In this document: positions 1 through 10,731 of the stretch, piece by piece
Position numbering within the stretch: position 1 is the stretch's first letter
Layout: each line of letters opens with the position of its first letter
Origin: Myxococcales bacterium
Lineage (GTDB): Bacteria > Myxococcota_A > Polyangia > Fen-1088
Length of the DNA: 52,999 nucleotides
Reading direction: 5' to 3'
Assembly: GCA_003142855.1 (NCBI GenBank)
Contig: PLNW01000118.1
Location: 1 to 52,999, forward strand
The notes under the pieces: generated by a model
What the model was told of the DNA's origin: nothing
Databases searched by the model: none
Seen by the model: the letters and a program-made list of their open reading frames with translations, nothing else
Translations under genes and position numbers: made by a program

Positions 1-17
1 TTTTTGAATCAGTAGTG
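1..17. repeat. Left copy of a 17-bp terminal inverted repeat
   Basis: The first 17 bases are the exact reverse complement of the last 17 bases of the window (52983-52999). Similarity continues for about 5 more bases with one mismatch before the sequences diverge. This could be an assembly break at a repeat present in both orientations, or the tips of a larger element. Confidence 0.8.
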
Positions 18-21
18 CTAA

Positions 22-1357
22 GGAACCGCTCGAAGATAGATTTTCTAGGTTGATCCATTTGGCGCCAGGACGTAGTTCCAGTCGCCGTGGAATTGGGCGA
101 GCTTGATGTTGAGGGCGTCGAAATCGGCGTCAGCAACCTCGATTCCGGTGGGGTATGAGCGTTTGTCGAGCCTTGCTTTGATAGTCAGCCCCGTACGCGT
201 AGTCGTGTTCGCGATGAGGTTCACCACCACATCGTGCGTGAGCAGCGGATGTCCTCGCCAGTTCTGCGAGATATGACAGAACATGCGGTGCTCGATCTTG
301 TTCCACTTGCTTGTGCCAGGCGGAAAGTGCGAGACCGTAATGCGGAGACCGGTTTCGTCGGCGAGTTCTTGCAAGGCCATCTTCCAGCGCCGAGAACGGG
401 CGGCATTGCTCCCGCCGCTGTCGGCCGTGATCATCAATTCGGTTGCATGCGGGTAGCGCCGCGCCCCCATGTGTTTCCACCAGGCTCGGACCGCTTCGAC
501 CGCGAAGTCGGGGGTGTCGTGGTCGATGCCGACGTTGACCCAGCCCTCGTTGCTGTTCACGTCGTAGACGCCGTAGGGGATGGCCTTGCCCACGCGCGGG
601 TCTGGAAAGTCGTGCATCTGCACTATCTCGGGCTGGCCTTCCGGCCTCCACTCCCGGCCGGCCATCTTGTAGTCGCCGACCAATTCCTTCTTCTTGGTGT
701 CGACGGATATCACCGGCTGTCCACGCTTGGCGAAGCGCTTGGCCTGGCTGTTGATGTGCTCGAACTGTGCATTGCGGTCGGGATGCTGCGAACTGCCTTC
801 TCTCGTCTTGCGGTTGGCCTGGAGGCTGTACCCCTGCTCCTTGAGCAACACGGCCACAGTCTGCGGACTCACCTTGTGCCCACGTTTCACCAATTCCTCG
901 GCGAGCTTCCTCGTGCTCTTGCATGTCCACCGAAGCGGCGACTCCGGGTCGCCCCTGGTCGCCGGCTCCACCAGCGCGTCGAGATCCGAAAGAAGTGTTG
1001 GGTCTTTGTCCCTGAGATGCTTGTCGCCACCGCCGGGGCGACGAATTCGCTCAGGCGACAGCGCGGTGCCGCTCTCACGCTGCTCGGCCAACTCGCCAAT
1101 TCCCTTCACCACAGTGGGCCAGCTCAATCCCGTGGCCTCGACCACCCGGCTGATGCCGCCGAAGCCGATTGCGTCCGCTTCAGTGGCAGCCCAAAGCCGC
1201 CGTGTGCGCTCGTTCAGTACGCCACGCAACATCTCGTATTTCGTCCGGAGACGAGCGACGTCATCGATTCTCGCCATCCTCCATCAAAGAGCAGAGATCG
1301 TGGGAAAAGGCGAAAAACTTGCCCACCCACCCTCAAGCATTATCTTCGAGCGGTTCC
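22..1357 (-). mobile_element. ISAzo13-family insertion sequence, apparently complete
   Basis: A single transposase gene is bounded by perfect 17-bp inverted repeats: GGAACCGCTCGAAGATA at 22-38 and its reverse complement at 1341-1357. TAA is present immediately outside both ends (19-21 and 1358-1360), consistent with a 3-bp target duplication. The exact border is slightly ambiguous because CTAAGG occurs at both junctions (18-23 and 1357-1362). At about 1.34 kb the element fits the usual size for this family. Intact repeats and an intact reading frame suggest recent insertion. Confidence 0.85.
45..1277 (-). CDS. ISAzo13-type DDE transposase
   Basis: A 410-residue protein with an N-terminal winged-helix-like region (about 1-150, including GLSWPTVVKGIGEL) and a C-terminal DDE catalytic domain. 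Likely catalytic acidic residues lie in VISVDTKKKE, in ITADSGGSNA and in the motif HFPPGTSKWNKIEHRMF, which is typical of the ISAzo13 family (DDE_Tnp_ISAZ013). It cuts and rejoins the element ends. The frame is intact, runs from an ATG and ends 23 bp inside the left inverted repeat tip. The long open frames on the opposite strand are shadows of this gene. Confidence 0.93.
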   Translation of the reverse strand: MARIDDVARLRTKYEMLRGVLNERTRRLWAATEADAIGFGGISRVVEATGLSWPTVVKGIGELAEQRESGTALSPERIRRPGGGDKHLRDKDPTLLSDLDALVEPATRGDPESPLRWTCKSTRKLAEELVKRGHKVSPQTVAVLLKEQGYSLQANRKTREGSSQHPDRNAQFEHINSQAKRFAKRGQPVISVDTKKKELVGDYKMAGREWRPEGQPEIVQMHDFPDPRVGKAIPYGVYDVNSNEGWVNVGIDHDTPDFAVEAVRAWWKHMGARRYPHATELMITADSGGSNAARSRRWKMALQELADETGLRITVSHFPPGTSKWNKIEHRMFCHISQNWRGHPLLTHDVVVNLIANTTTRTGLTIKARLDKRSYPTGIEVADADFDALNIKLAQFHGDWNYVLAPNGST

Positions 1358-1459
1358 TAAGGTTAAGGTAACCCGCCGATGCAACAATACGCGATACCCC
1401 CAAACAGCGTGGTTTCATTGTTCTGGAAACCGCAGTGACCGCCCGCTTCTCTCTTGCAC

Positions 1460-2560
<1,101 letters not shown>

Positions 2561-2562
2561 AT

Positions 2563-3432
2563 TCAATCCAGGTATTTTGCGGTCAGTGGCCCAAGACGAT
2601 CGCGCACCTCGCGCGAAATGCAGCGCCGGTCGCTCCAGATGGCCAACTTCAAGGCTTTCTGACAGGTACACGCGCTGGCTGGCAGTGCCGCGATGGCAGG
2701 CAGTCCGGCCTTGATCAACGTCAAGGCATTCTGTGTCGCGGACTGCACATTGCCGATGATTTCCTCCAGCAGGTGAATCTGATCCACGTCGGTGCGGTGC
2801 GCTCGCCAACAGTCGTAGTCGGTGGAGAGCGCCACCGAGGCGTAGCAGATCTCGGCTTCGCGAGCCAGCTTGGCCTCGGGCATGAGGGTCATGCCAATCA
2901 AATCGCCGCCCCACTGCCGGTGCATTTCGCTCTCGGCGCGCGAGGAGAACTGCGGGCCCTCCATGCACACGTAGGTGCCGCGCAGGTGGACCTTGACCGG
3001 CACGGCCGTGGCGGCATTGGTGAGCGCCGCGCGCAAGGCCGGGCAGAAGGGCGCGGCCATCTCCACATGCACGGCCAGGCCTTCAAAGAAGGTGTTGGGC
3101 CGATGGATGGTGCGGTCGATGAACTGATCGGGCAACACCAGATCGCGCGGCGCAATCTCCTCGCGCAAGCTGCCCACCGCGCCGCTGGCGATGATGCGGC
3201 TGACCCCCAATTCCTTGAGCGCGAAGATGTTTGCGCGATAGGGTATGGTGGAGGGATTGAGCACATGGCCTTCGCCGTGACGGGAGAGCAGCGCCACCGG
3301 CACGCCGCCCACTTCGGTCGTGAGAATGGGGGCTGAGGGACGGCCAAAGGGCGTGTCGATGTTGTGGGTCTGGCCCTTGCCGACCGTTCCGAGGGTGTCG
3401 CCAAGTCCTGTGCCTCCGATGATGCCGATCAT
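2563..3432 (-). CDS. mtnP: S-methyl-5'-thioadenosine phosphorylase
   Basis: A 289-residue nucleoside phosphorylase (PNP/UDP family, MTAP branch) that cleaves methylthioadenosine to adenine and methylthioribose-1-phosphate. It starts with [11 protein letters not shown]. Other signatures are phosphate- and base-binding stretches such as [36 protein letters not shown] and [20 protein letters not shown]. The ATG at 3432 places this conserved N-terminus first; a longer frame upstream has no family support. It supplies the substrate of the next gene, mtnA. A purine nucleoside phosphorylase role cannot be fully excluded, but pairing with mtnA favours methionine salvage. Confidence 0.92.
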   Translation of the reverse strand: MIGIIGGTGLGDTLGTVGKGQTHNIDTPFGRPSAPILTTEVGGVPVALLSRHGEGHVLNPSTIPYRANIFALKELGVSRIIASGAVGSLREEIAPRDLVLPDQFIDRTIHRPNTFFEGLAVHVEMAAPFCPALRAALTNAATAVPVKVHLRGTYVCMEGPQFSSRAESEMHRQWGGDLIGMTLMPEAKLAREAEICYASVALSTDYDCWRAHRTDVDQIHLLEEIIGNVQSATQNALTLIKAGLPAIAALPASACTCQKALKLAIWSDRRCISREVRDRLGPLTAKYLD

Positions 3433-3529
3433 GAAAACCTCCGTGGTTCGTCGAGGACACCAGGTTGCATCGCCCGGAGCGCCGGCGCAAGCGGGATGCT
3501 CGCGCAGCAAAGCCATGCACCGTGGCGGT

Positions 3530-3604
3530 GGGCGACCGCAGGTCGCCTACACAACACTCAGCTCTGGCGGGACGCGCGGCCGTAGCGGCGACTTGCGGTC
3601 GCCC
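3530..3604. repeat. Pair of short palindromic repeats (GGCGACC type)
   Basis: GGCGACC-GCA-GGTCGCC at 3531-3547 is a perfect 7-bp-arm palindrome. A related copy, GGCGAC-TTGCG-GTCGCC, lies at about 3587-3603. The same palindrome recurs at 11019-11037. On the minus strand these sit between the end of the exported-protein pair and mtnP, so they may act as transcript-end hairpins, although no T-run follows. Confidence 0.6.
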
Positions 3605-4137
3605 TAGAACTTGTACGTGATCTCGCCGTTCAGCTTGAGGACTACATCCACGGCCCAATCCTCTTCTGGAAGTCGCCCGGCCATTTGCAGCTCAATCACG
3701 GTCTTGGCGGCGGACCACAGGGGCGTGATGTCGATGGGTTTCGGCATGCTGACATTGATGACTGAACTGGACGGCGCCCCATCGCACTGGTCATAGCTGA
3801 CAAGCTCGGTGCTTTTTCCCGAGTCCTCGGAGTCCGCCATGGTCAGATGCGCGGCCTTGATGAAATCTAGGTTGTCGAGGCCGCCGGTGGCAGTGACTTC
3901 GACTTGGCGGACGAAGACGCGGGAATTCATGCTTTTGGCCCACGCGGTGTTGGATGACGAAAACGTGAAGGAGCTCGACACCGAGACATCGCCCGCCAGC
4001 TTGGCCTTGGGCACGCCCGGCATTCTCAGTCCGCGCTGTGTGATCTGGACCTCGGGGATGTCGGCCTCGACGGAGAAAGCGCAGGCGCTGGCCAGCGTGG
4101 CCAGGGCCGGGATGAAGGGGAGAATTCGAAGTGTCAT
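3604..4137 (-). CDS. Predicted lipoprotein of unknown function
   Basis: A 177-residue protein I do not recognise. The N-terminus MTLRILPFIPALATLASACAF has a hydrophobic core ending in a lipobox (A-S-A-C, Cys19), so it is probably processed by signal peptidase II and anchored in a membrane. The mature part is rich in beta-prone, Ser/Thr-rich sequence without recognisable catalytic motifs. The start lies 10 bp from the stop of the upstream gene for another exported protein, so the two probably form one transcript and may work together at the envelope. Confidence 0.7.
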   Translation of the reverse strand: MTLRILPFIPALATLASACAFSVEADIPEVQITQRGLRMPGVPKAKLAGDVSVSSSFTFSSSNTAWAKSMNSRVFVRQVEVTATGGLDNLDFIKAAHLTMADSEDSGKSTELVSYDQCDGAPSSSVINVSMPKPIDITPLWSAAKTVIELQMAGRLPEEDWAVDVVLKLNGEITYKF

Positions 4138-4147
4138 GGTCAGCGCT

Positions 4148-4804
4148 TCACCAGATGTAGACGATCAGCCCCAGTTTGACCGACGATCCCACCGCCTTGA
4201 CCGTCGGATCCTTGGGCACCACCACTTCGGTCGTGCCTGAGCCGGCGGCGCCTTGCGAGGTGGCGTTGCGGATGGCGGCCTCGACGTTGTGGATCTGGCC
4301 ACGCAGGAAGGTGACGCCTCCGTGCAGGAAGAAGACCACCCTGCGTGAACCGAAGTCCAGACCCAGGTGCGCGTTCAGATAGTCGTAACCAACCCGTTCC
4401 AGCAACGGGCTTCCGTCGAAACTGCCGCCGATGACTTTCTTGGCCAGAGAGTTGGCGTTGCCGTCCTGATAGTGACCGTATTCGAAGCTGGCCGAGGGGC
4501 CGGCGGTGAAGGGCAGAAAGGTGATGCCCGTGCGCCAGCCTTTGCTGATGCCGTTGCTCCCGCCGCCCCCTGAAAGGCGCAGCCACGTCCACGGTCGAGC
4601 CACCAGCGAGCCAATGAGACCATCGGGCACGCCCACGTCACCCATCATGCCAAAGTAGGGCAAGCGCTGGGGCGAGGGAGGCGCGGCGGGAACGCTGACG
4701 ATCGGCGCGTTTTCCCCCTTCTCGTAGTCTTCCCAGGCCCAGGCCGGCAGTGCGGCGCCGAGCAGCAGCGCAGGGACGACAACCAGGAGAAGACGCGACC
4801 TCAC
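4148..4804 (-). CDS. Predicted exported beta-rich (outer-membrane-like) protein
   Basis: A 218-residue protein with a clear Sec signal peptide (RSRLLLVVVPALLLGAALPAWA, cleavage expected after AWA). The mature part has alternating hydrophobic stretches, many glycines, and a C-terminus ending GLIVYIW. A terminal aromatic residue is common in outer-membrane beta-barrels, but the chain is short and no family is recognisable. It starts at a GTG at 4804 with no strong ribosome binding site. The 160 bp upstream are AT-rich (TATATTAG, TTTAAAATAG) and probably hold the promoter. It precedes the lipoprotein gene in the same direction. Confidence 0.6.
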   Translation of the reverse strand: MRSRLLLVVVPALLLGAALPAWAWEDYEKGENAPIVSVPAAPPSPQRLPYFGMMGDVGVPDGLIGSLVARPWTWLRLSGGGGSNGISKGWRTGITFLPFTAGPSASFEYGHYQDGNANSLAKKVIGGSFDGSPLLERVGYDYLNAHLGLDFGSRRVVFFLHGGVTFLRGQIHNVEAAIRNATSQGAAGSGTTEVVVPKDPTVKAVGSSVKLGLIVYIW

Positions 4805-4966
4805 GATCTAATATATCGTCAACCATCACGTAATAGGCAATACTATTTTAAAGATAGAAAAGATATTCGGCGGTCGCGGCCGTTTGGCGCGCAACTGGCC
4901 GCAACTCTTCGGAAATTCAGCCGCCGCAGCGCGACTTGATAACGCTTTCGGTCAGCCGGCCGGCAC

Positions 4967-6733
4967 TCAGCCAGTTTGGCAACGCTCGCGCCGGCGGCGG
5001 CGCGCGTCGCGGACGAAGAATGCCACGGTGCCCGCGATGCCGAGGACCGAGAGGATCGCGCCAACGGCGAACGTGCGCGGCCGATTGTAGGCGCGGATGT
5101 GAAACCTCCCTTGCGCGGGGAGTTCGATGGCGAGTTGGCTGCTGAGGTTCACGGTCTTGCCGACGTTGGTCTTCCAGTCGTCGTCGTAAACGGTATTAAG
5201 CAGCACGCGCGCGCCGGGGCGTTGGGCCACCACGTCGACGGTGAAAGTGTTCTGCGTGCGGTTCGCTGCCTCGATGGTCGCGCCGTCGTCAATCGCGCGC
5301 GCTTGCGGCAGGTCGCCCTCCCAGAGGTGTGAGCCCTGGCCAAAGCCCCACTCGTCATAGCAGGACAGCTCGCCGCGGTTCTGCGCGGGCTGATCAATGA
5401 AGCCTGCCAGGCCGGGCCCGCCGTAGTAGAAATGCGCGGCAGGCTCCTGCTTGGTGATGGGCGCCGACGTGAAGAACTGCGGGATGGTGTCGATGCCCAC
5501 CCCGATGATATCGCCCACGCCCAAAAGCGCGATCGCGAAGACCAGGGTTTGCAGCGCGCGCGACCACGGAAGCGAGGGGACGAAGCGCTGCGCGGCCATG
5601 CGCAGCCGGTCGACTGCAACACCGGCGTAGGCGGCCAGGAACAGCGAGACCGTGGCGCGGAAGCGCGAGGGGACGCGCATCTCTTTGAAGGGTGGGACGT
5701 GCGCGGTCAACAATGACCAAGGCGACCATTTGGCGAAATGCCCGCACATCAGCACGAACGCCAAAGCGAGCAGCGCCGCCATCCACGCGATTTCCGCGCC
5801 GCCCACGACAAGCCCGAGCAGCCCGAGCGTGAGCACGATTGGCCCCAGGTAGGTTCCCCACTCGGTCCATACATACTGTTGCCCAACCACACCGCGCCCG
5901 TGCTGCCGCGCAAGGAACATCGCCTTGAGCGTGGGCCAGGTGATCGCGTCGGAGTCGTAAAGCGCCGGGCGGCTGTGCTGGTGGAGCTGATCGAGAACCG
6001 GCAAGAGGCGGCTGGCCGCGATGGTGAACGCCACCACGCCTGTGATCGCGCCTGCGCGCAAGATTCCCGGCAGCCGGCGCGGCGGCCACACGCGCGTGAG
6101 GGTCTCTGCACCCAGCAACAAAACCAGGTGCGGCAGCGGATACACTGCCCCTTCGTAGAACATCCAGGCAGCCAGCACGCCGAGCCCCACCGCGTAGCGC
6201 ACGTCGTTCTCGGCCCGGCGCCACAAGAGGAGCGCGAGCGGGAAGAACACCCACGGCACGAAGGTGAAGTGCCCACCCGAGTAGTGCTGTTGATGGAACC
6301 CCGAGTACGCCCACGCCGCGGCCGCGACGAAGGTGGCAGCGCGCGAGAGCTTCACCTCGTGTCGCGCGAACAGCCACATCGAAGCGAAAGCGAAAGCAAC
6401 GTGCGTGATCACCCAGAAGTAGATGGAAACCGTGGAGTTCACGAAGAAGACGATCCACAAGAGCGGCGCGCCCGCGAAGCCCTGCGGGTTGTCCCACAGG
6501 GGATAGCCGCCGCATTCGTAGGGATTCCAGAAGGGAAACTCGTGGTAGCGCACGATGCTCGCCCGGCCCGCCTCGAGAATCTTCTGGTACATCATGCCGT
6601 CCCCGTTGGACGGGTGCGGGTACGCGGCGAGCATGGACGACCACGCGTAGATGCTGAGCCCGAGCGCAAGCGCGGCCAGCGCCAGCGCGCGCAGCCACCC
6701 GGGGCGGAGCGGCTCCTCGTCGTTCACCGACAC
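4967..6733 (-). CDS. Large polytopic membrane protein (GT-C/YfhO-like)
   Basis: A protein of about 588 residues with roughly 11-13 membrane segments followed by a soluble C-terminal region and a last membrane helix. The early motif NGDGMMYQKI, acidic residues after the first helix and long membrane blocks resemble YfhO-type or GT-C glycosyltransferase-like proteins, which use lipid-linked sugars at the outer face of the membrane. That role is inference. The frame is open to a GTG at 6799, but a GGAG motif lies just before the GTG codons at 6733 and 6727, so I prefer a start there. It follows a second polytopic protein on the same strand. Confidence 0.6.
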   Translation of the reverse strand: MSVNDEEPLRPGWLRALALAALALGLSIYAWSSMLAAYPHPSNGDGMMYQKILEAGRASIVRYHEFPFWNPYECGGYPLWDNPQGFAGAPLLWIVFFVNSTVSIYFWVITHVAFAFASMWLFARHEVKLSRAATFVAAAAWAYSGFHQQHYSGGHFTFVPWVFFPLALLLWRRAENDVRYAVGLGVLAAWMFYEGAVYPLPHLVLLLGAETLTRVWPPRRLPGILRAGAITGVVAFTIAASRLLPVLDQLHQHSRPALYDSDAITWPTLKAMFLARQHGRGVVGQQYVWTEWGTYLGPIVLTLGLLGLVVGGAEIAWMAALLALAFVLMCGHFAKWSPWSLLTAHVPPFKEMRVPSRFRATVSLFLAAYAGVAVDRLRMAAQRFVPSLPWSRALQTLVFAIALLGVGDIIGVGIDTIPQFFTSAPITKQEPAAHFYYGGPGLAGFIDQPAQNRGELSCYDEWGFGQGSHLWEGDLPQARAIDDGATIEAANRTQNTFTVDVVAQRPGARVLLNTVYDDDWKTNVGKTVNLSSQLAIELPAQGRFHIRAYNRPRTFAVGAILSVLGIAGTVAFFVRDARRRRRERCQTG

Positions 6734-6886
6734 GCACTCCGCAGCGAGAATGCGGCGACCAGCGTCGCAGCCACATTCGACAGAACAAGTCCGCGCCACT
6801 CGACCGGGCGGCCGCTGTCGCCCGGTCCGTCTGCTGATGACAGCATGTCAAGCACGCGCGGCAGTCTACCGCATCACGCCTCTCGC

Positions 6887-8374
6887 CTAGTGGGAGAAGT
6901 AGTTCGTCTCCCACAGGTCCGTCGACAAGCGGATGAGGCGATTCGTCTGGGGGTCGTAGCCTTGTATGGGCTGGCAGTGCAGATGGTTCCACTGGCAGGC
7001 GCCGGCGACCGCGGCAAAGACTTCGGGATAGCGGCAGCTGAAGTCGCTCGGGCTCGAACAACGGAGCTGGATTGGTTCCCGCACCGCCCTTGCAGTCAGT
7101 TCTTGCAGGTACGCGACAGGCTTGTCCCCGAGCGGTGGAAACCCATCCCCGCGGATGCGGGCGGCGTTCTCCGGAAATACATACAGGTGGTGCAAGGGCA
7201 GAAGCAGCAACCCGACGGCGAGTGCGCGAACCAGCCACGTGCGAATTCGGCCAGGCCCGAACTCGCGCCAGGCCAGGGCGTAGAGGACGTAGAAAGCTCC
7301 CAGCGCCGGTGTTTGTCGACGAAGACCAGGAAGATTGGTGGCCATGGCACTTATTGCCAAGGTCGTGAGAATCGTGAGCCAGGCCAGCCCAAGCAGCAGC
7401 CGGAGCTTGCGTTGGCGGACGGCTAGCGCGGACGCAAGGATTGCCAATCCCGCCGAAATGGCCGCCAGTCGACCGGAGAACTCTACATAGGGGAGGTCCG
7501 TGAAGTAGTAACTCTCCCCTTTGAGGAAGAACTCGCGAAAGGTCTGACTCAGGTTCGCGAGGATGAAGGTGAGGCTCGTGTTGAAGCCTTCACTGCCACC
7601 GCGAAAAGCTCCCTGGTAGAGAATCGAAGGGTCACGCAGAAAGGCTGCGAAGCCGCCGAACGGGAGCACGAAGGCGAGACCGCCGATGAGCAGACTGACG
7701 GCATAGATCGACCAATGTCTGTGGGCGCAGAATTGGCGGACTCCGACGAGGTAGGCGATTCCCAAGGCTGGCAGCAACAGGCCGAAGGCAGGGTAGGCCA
7801 ACGAAGCGACCATGGCCAACGACCAGAAGGCGGCCTGCAAGACCAGGCCCCTGGCCAGACGCGCGCAAGGGAAAGAAACCAAGAGTACGATGCCGATGGG
7901 AAGCAGTTGCACTTCCAGGCCGAACTGGGCCTGCATGGCGTTGAAGTAGAGCAGGGTGGGCGAGAGGGCAACGGCACACAGGGGGATGACCGCGCGTCTC
8001 ATCCCCAAGAGACGTTTGAGCAGCCATGCCGCGCTGGTCATGGACAGGACGTGCAGGGCCAGGCGAGCCCATCGCGTGAGGTGCAGGTGAAACCCGAAGA
8101 TCTTGTACAGCCCAAGCAGGAACGCGTACCAGGAAACGTTGGTCGAGCCACTGTCGTACAGGGTCCGATGGGCCAACCAATAGGGATTCCGCACCGACTC
8201 TGACATTTCCTCGTAGGCGATGCGGTCGACGAGTCGCCACATCACCAGCGCCTGCCCCAGCGCCAGGACAAACGGCAGTGACCAGAACAGCACGATCCAG
8301 ACGGTGCGCGTCCTGGATTCATGCGTGTTGGGCGGCTGCGTTTCGGGAAGCAAGTCTTGCGGGTTCAACGCCAC
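6887..8374 (-). CDS. Polytopic membrane protein of unknown function
   Basis: A 495-residue protein with a short hydrophilic N-terminus and about 10-11 predicted membrane segments. The first loop (RIAYEEMSESVRNPYWLAHRTL) is acidic and the C-terminus is soluble and Cys-containing. The pattern is GT-C glycosyltransferase-like, but no diagnostic DXD-type motif can be assigned with confidence. It starts at a GTG (8374) 7 bp after the acyl-CoA ligase stop, so it is probably cotranscribed with the ligase. The next polytopic protein follows within about 160 bp. Confidence 0.55.
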   Translation of the reverse strand: MALNPQDLLPETQPPNTHESRTRTVWIVLFWSLPFVLALGQALVMWRLVDRIAYEEMSESVRNPYWLAHRTLYDSGSTNVSWYAFLLGLYKIFGFHLHLTRWARLALHVLSMTSAAWLLKRLLGMRRAVIPLCAVALSPTLLYFNAMQAQFGLEVQLLPIGIVLLVSFPCARLARGLVLQAAFWSLAMVASLAYPAFGLLLPALGIAYLVGVRQFCAHRHWSIYAVSLLIGGLAFVLPFGGFAAFLRDPSILYQGAFRGGSEGFNTSLTFILANLSQTFREFFLKGESYYFTDLPYVEFSGRLAAISAGLAILASALAVRQRKLRLLLGLAWLTILTTLAISAMATNLPGLRRQTPALGAFYVLYALAWREFGPGRIRTWLVRALAVGLLLLPLHHLYVFPENAARIRGDGFPPLGDKPVAYLQELTARAVREPIQLRCSSPSDFSCRYPEVFAAVAGACQWNHLHCQPIQGYDPQTNRLIRLSTDLWETNYFSH

Positions 8375-8381
8375 GCCGGCT

Positions 8382-10028
8382 TCAGGCTGTCTTGATATTG
8401 GCCGCGGTTTGCAGCTTCAGCTCTTCCACAGCCATCTCGCGCATCTTGTACTTCTGTATCTTGCCGGTCACCGTCATGGGGAATGTGTCCACGAACTTCC
8501 AGTAGCGCGGGATCTTGTAGGTCGCGATTTTGCCCTTGCAAAAGGCGCGCAGCTCGTCGCCGGTCACGCTGGCGCCCGGCCGCAACTTGACCCAGGCCAT
8601 CAGCTCCTCGCCATACTTGGCGTCGGGCACGCCAATGACCTGCACGTCCGCGACCTCCGGCTTGGTGTAGAGGAACTCCTCCACTTCGCGCGGGTAGATG
8701 TTCTCGCCCCCGCGCATGACCATGTCCTTGATGCGGCCCACGATGTTCACGTAACCGTCGGCGTCCATAGTCGCCAAATCGCCGGTGTGCATCCAGCGCG
8801 CGTTGTCGATGGCCTGCCTGGTGGAGTGCAGATCATCCCAGTAGCCCAGCATGACTGAGTAGCCGCGGGTACACAGCTCGCCCACGGCGCCGCGGGGAAC
8901 CACGTGGCCGGTGGCCGGTTCCACGATCTTGACCTCCAGGTTGGGGTGAACGCAGCCCACCGTGGCCACGCGCTTGTCCAGAGGATCGTCGACTTTGCTT
9001 TGCGTGGACACCGGCGAGGTTTCGGTCATGCCGTAGCAGATGGTGATCTCGGGCATGTGCATGTCTTTCTGCACGCGCTTCATCACCTCGATGGGGCAGG
9101 GCGAGCCAGCCATGATTCCGGTGCGCAGACTGGCGAAATCCGTCCTGCTGAAGTTGGCGTGCTCCAGCTCGGCGATGAACATGGTGGGCACGCCGTACAG
9201 TGAAGTGCAGCGCTCTTTTTCCACGGTGGCCAGCACGGCGCTGGCGTCGAAACCCTCGCCCGGAAAGATCATACACGCGCCATGGCTGGTGGCCGCCAGG
9301 TTGCCCATGACCTGGCCGAAACAGTGATAGAGCGGCACTGCGATGCAGATGCGGTCGTTCTCACTGTACTTGAGCGTGCGGCCCACAAAGTAGCCGTTGT
9401 TGAGAATGTTGTGGTGGGACAGCGTGGCGCCCTTGGGGAAGCCGGTGGTGCCGCTGGTGTACTGAATGTCGATGGGGTCGTCGGGATCCAGAGTCTGTTC
9501 GCGGTGGGCTAATTCTTCCTCGGAGACTTGCTTGGCCTCTTCTCGCAGGGTGCCCCATTCGTCGTCGATGACCAGGGCCTGGATGTGCGCGGGCAGTCGC
9601 TCCTCCACCTCCTTGAACATGGACACGTAGTCGGTATGGCGGAACGCACGCGCCATGATGAGCAGCGAGCAGCTCGATTGCGTGAGCACATGCTCCAGTT
9701 CGTGGCTGCGGTAGGCCGGGTTGATGTTGACCATGATGGCGCCAATGCGCGAGGTGGCGTACTGAGTGACCACCCACTCGTAACGGTTGGGCGCCCACAG
9801 TCCGACCCGATCGCCCTTCTTCACCCCGCGCGCCATCAGCGCGCGCCCGATGACGCCGGTCTCTTCCCAGAGCTGACGGTAGCTGGCGCGATACTCTTGG
9901 TGGAGCGAGACCAGAGCCTCGCGATCGCCGAAGCGTTCCACCGTGCGACGCAGATTGTCGCCGATGGTGTCACCCAGCAAAGGCACAGACGTGATCCCGT
10001 GGGAATAGGATGGCTGCATGGAGGACAT
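8382..10028 (-). CDS. AMP-forming acyl-CoA ligase
   Basis: A 548-residue member of the adenylate-forming (ANL) superfamily that activates a fatty or other carboxylic acid to acyl-CoA through acyl-AMP. Visible motifs are the phosphate loop [12 protein letters not shown], the adenine motif YGMTETSP, the hinge region [35 protein letters not shown], and the C-terminal catalytic lysine region [14 protein letters not shown]. The whole length matches medium/long-chain FadD-like enzymes. The substrate cannot be told from sequence. ATG codons exist at 10028 and 10019; the longer start is given. Confidence 0.9.
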   Translation of the reverse strand: MSSMQPSYSHGITSVPLLGDTIGDNLRRTVERFGDREALVSLHQEYRASYRQLWEETGVIGRALMARGVKKGDRVGLWAPNRYEWVVTQYATSRIGAIMVNINPAYRSHELEHVLTQSSCSLLIMARAFRHTDYVSMFKEVEERLPAHIQALVIDDEWGTLREEAKQVSEEELAHREQTLDPDDPIDIQYTSGTTGFPKGATLSHHNILNNGYFVGRTLKYSENDRICIAVPLYHCFGQVMGNLAATSHGACMIFPGEGFDASAVLATVEKERCTSLYGVPTMFIAELEHANFSRTDFASLRTGIMAGSPCPIEVMKRVQKDMHMPEITICYGMTETSPVSTQSKVDDPLDKRVATVGCVHPNLEVKIVEPATGHVVPRGAVGELCTRGYSVMLGYWDDLHSTRQAIDNARWMHTGDLATMDADGYVNIVGRIKDMVMRGGENIYPREVEEFLYTKPEVADVQVIGVPDAKYGEELMAWVKLRPGASVTGDELRAFCKGKIATYKIPRYWKFVDTFPMTVTGKIQKYKMREMAVEELKLQTAANIKTA

Positions 10029-10157
10029 GGTAGTGCGGCTACCAGTGGGCTCGCAAGGGGTTCGCGAATCCTGGGATTCGCTGCGCTGCGTGTCTCGATA
10101 CTGCTTGGTGTGGGGGACAAAGCAGGGCGAGTGACGAGGCGTGTACCTTCAGATGCC

Positions 10158-10215
10158 GAACCCGTTGCACCCGACGGAGCTTGCACGCCGCCGCTGAACG
10201 GTAGGGCGTTCGGCA
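10158..10215 (+). other. attC-like hairpin next to the relE gene
   Basis: A 58-bp stretch starts with GCCGAAC and ends with the complementary GTTCGGC. Inside, CCGTTGCACCCGAC and GCCGCTGAACGG can pair imperfectly with an unpaired G. This resembles integron attC sites (R''-L''-L'-R' order with an extrahelical base). A further GCCGAAC lies at 10748, just beyond the antitoxin gene, as expected for the far end of a cassette. No integrase is present, and 7-mers of this kind are common in GC-rich DNA, so the call is tentative. Confidence 0.35.
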
Positions 10216-10223
10216 GACAGGGC

Positions 10224-10481
10224 TCAGCGGTAGACCTCTTTGCGGTTGCCCACCTTCACGATGATCACCGATTTCGTCGAATCGTTGATCTCGTAGAGAA
10301 TTCGGTAGTCCCCTTGGCGAATGCGGTACTTCTCCGCGCCGCTGAGCTTCTCGCAGCCGTGCGGTCGTGGGTTGCTCGCGAGCAGCTGAATCTTCGCGAC
10401 GACGCGCTGACACTCGGCCTTGGGAAGATCGGCGATCTCCTTGGCTGCCGAGCGCTTGACTTCGAGCCTATAGCTTTCCAC
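10224..10481 (-). CDS. RelE/ParE-type toxin
   Basis: An 85-residue protein of the RelE superfamily. It has the typical N-terminal helix pair (SAAKEIADLPKAECQRVVAKI), then LSGAEKYRIRQGDYRILYEI and the C-terminal VKVGNRKEVYR, where the basic residues usually contact mRNA and the ribosome. RelE toxins cleave mRNA on the ribosome; a ParE gyrase role is less likely given the C-terminal R-K-E-V-Y-R tail. Its start overlaps the antitoxin gene by 14 bp, which ties synthesis of the pair together. Confidence 0.88.
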   Translation of the reverse strand: MESYRLEVKRSAAKEIADLPKAECQRVVAKIQLLASNPRPHGCEKLSGAEKYRIRQGDYRILYEINDSTKSVIIVKVGNRKEVYR

Positions 10482-10698
10482 GTCGCTTGAGGTCGCTCAC
10501 GAGGTTCTCGAAGGAAGAGGTTGGCTCCTTCGCTCTGATCCGGAACGCCTCAAGGTCCTCGGCGTCTTCAGCCAATCGAAAACGAACAGCGTCGTTGACA
10601 AGTTCAGACACCGACACATCTGTCTCTGCGGCCTTCACGCGAAGGGCGCGATGCAGTGTCGGTTCCAAGTACACCGTGGCTCTTTTTGCCTGTGCCAT
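10468..10698 (-). CDS. Ribbon-helix-helix antitoxin of the RelE-type pair
   Basis: A 76-residue protein (start ATG 10698) with an N-terminal ribbon AKRATVYLEPTLHRALRVKAAETDVSVSELVNDAV, typical of RHH DNA-binding domains, and an acidic, flexible C-terminus that should wrap the toxin. An upstream ATG at 10710 (LSV extension) is also possible. It is the first gene of the pair and probably represses its own promoter through the operator just upstream. Confidence 0.82.
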   Translation of the reverse strand: MAQAKRATVYLEPTLHRALRVKAAETDVSVSELVNDAVRFRLAEDAEDLEAFRIRAKEPTSSFENLVSDLKRRGKL

Positions 10699-10731
10699 AA
10701 CGGACAGCATGACGCCATAACGTTGTAACGT
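10694..10731 (-). promoter_or_regulatory. Probable operator of the toxin-antitoxin pair
   Basis: GCCATAACG occurs twice as a direct repeat (10694-10702, overlapping the antitoxin start codon, and 10714-10722). The palindrome ACGTT-GT-AACGT spans 10720-10731. RHH antitoxins normally bind short repeats of this kind at their own promoter, so autoregulation is a reasonable inference. Confidence 0.5.

Noticed and set aside
5738..7426. 562-codon plus-strand open frame
   Set aside because: It is antisense to two polytopic membrane proteins and reads as charged, low-complexity sequence without motifs.
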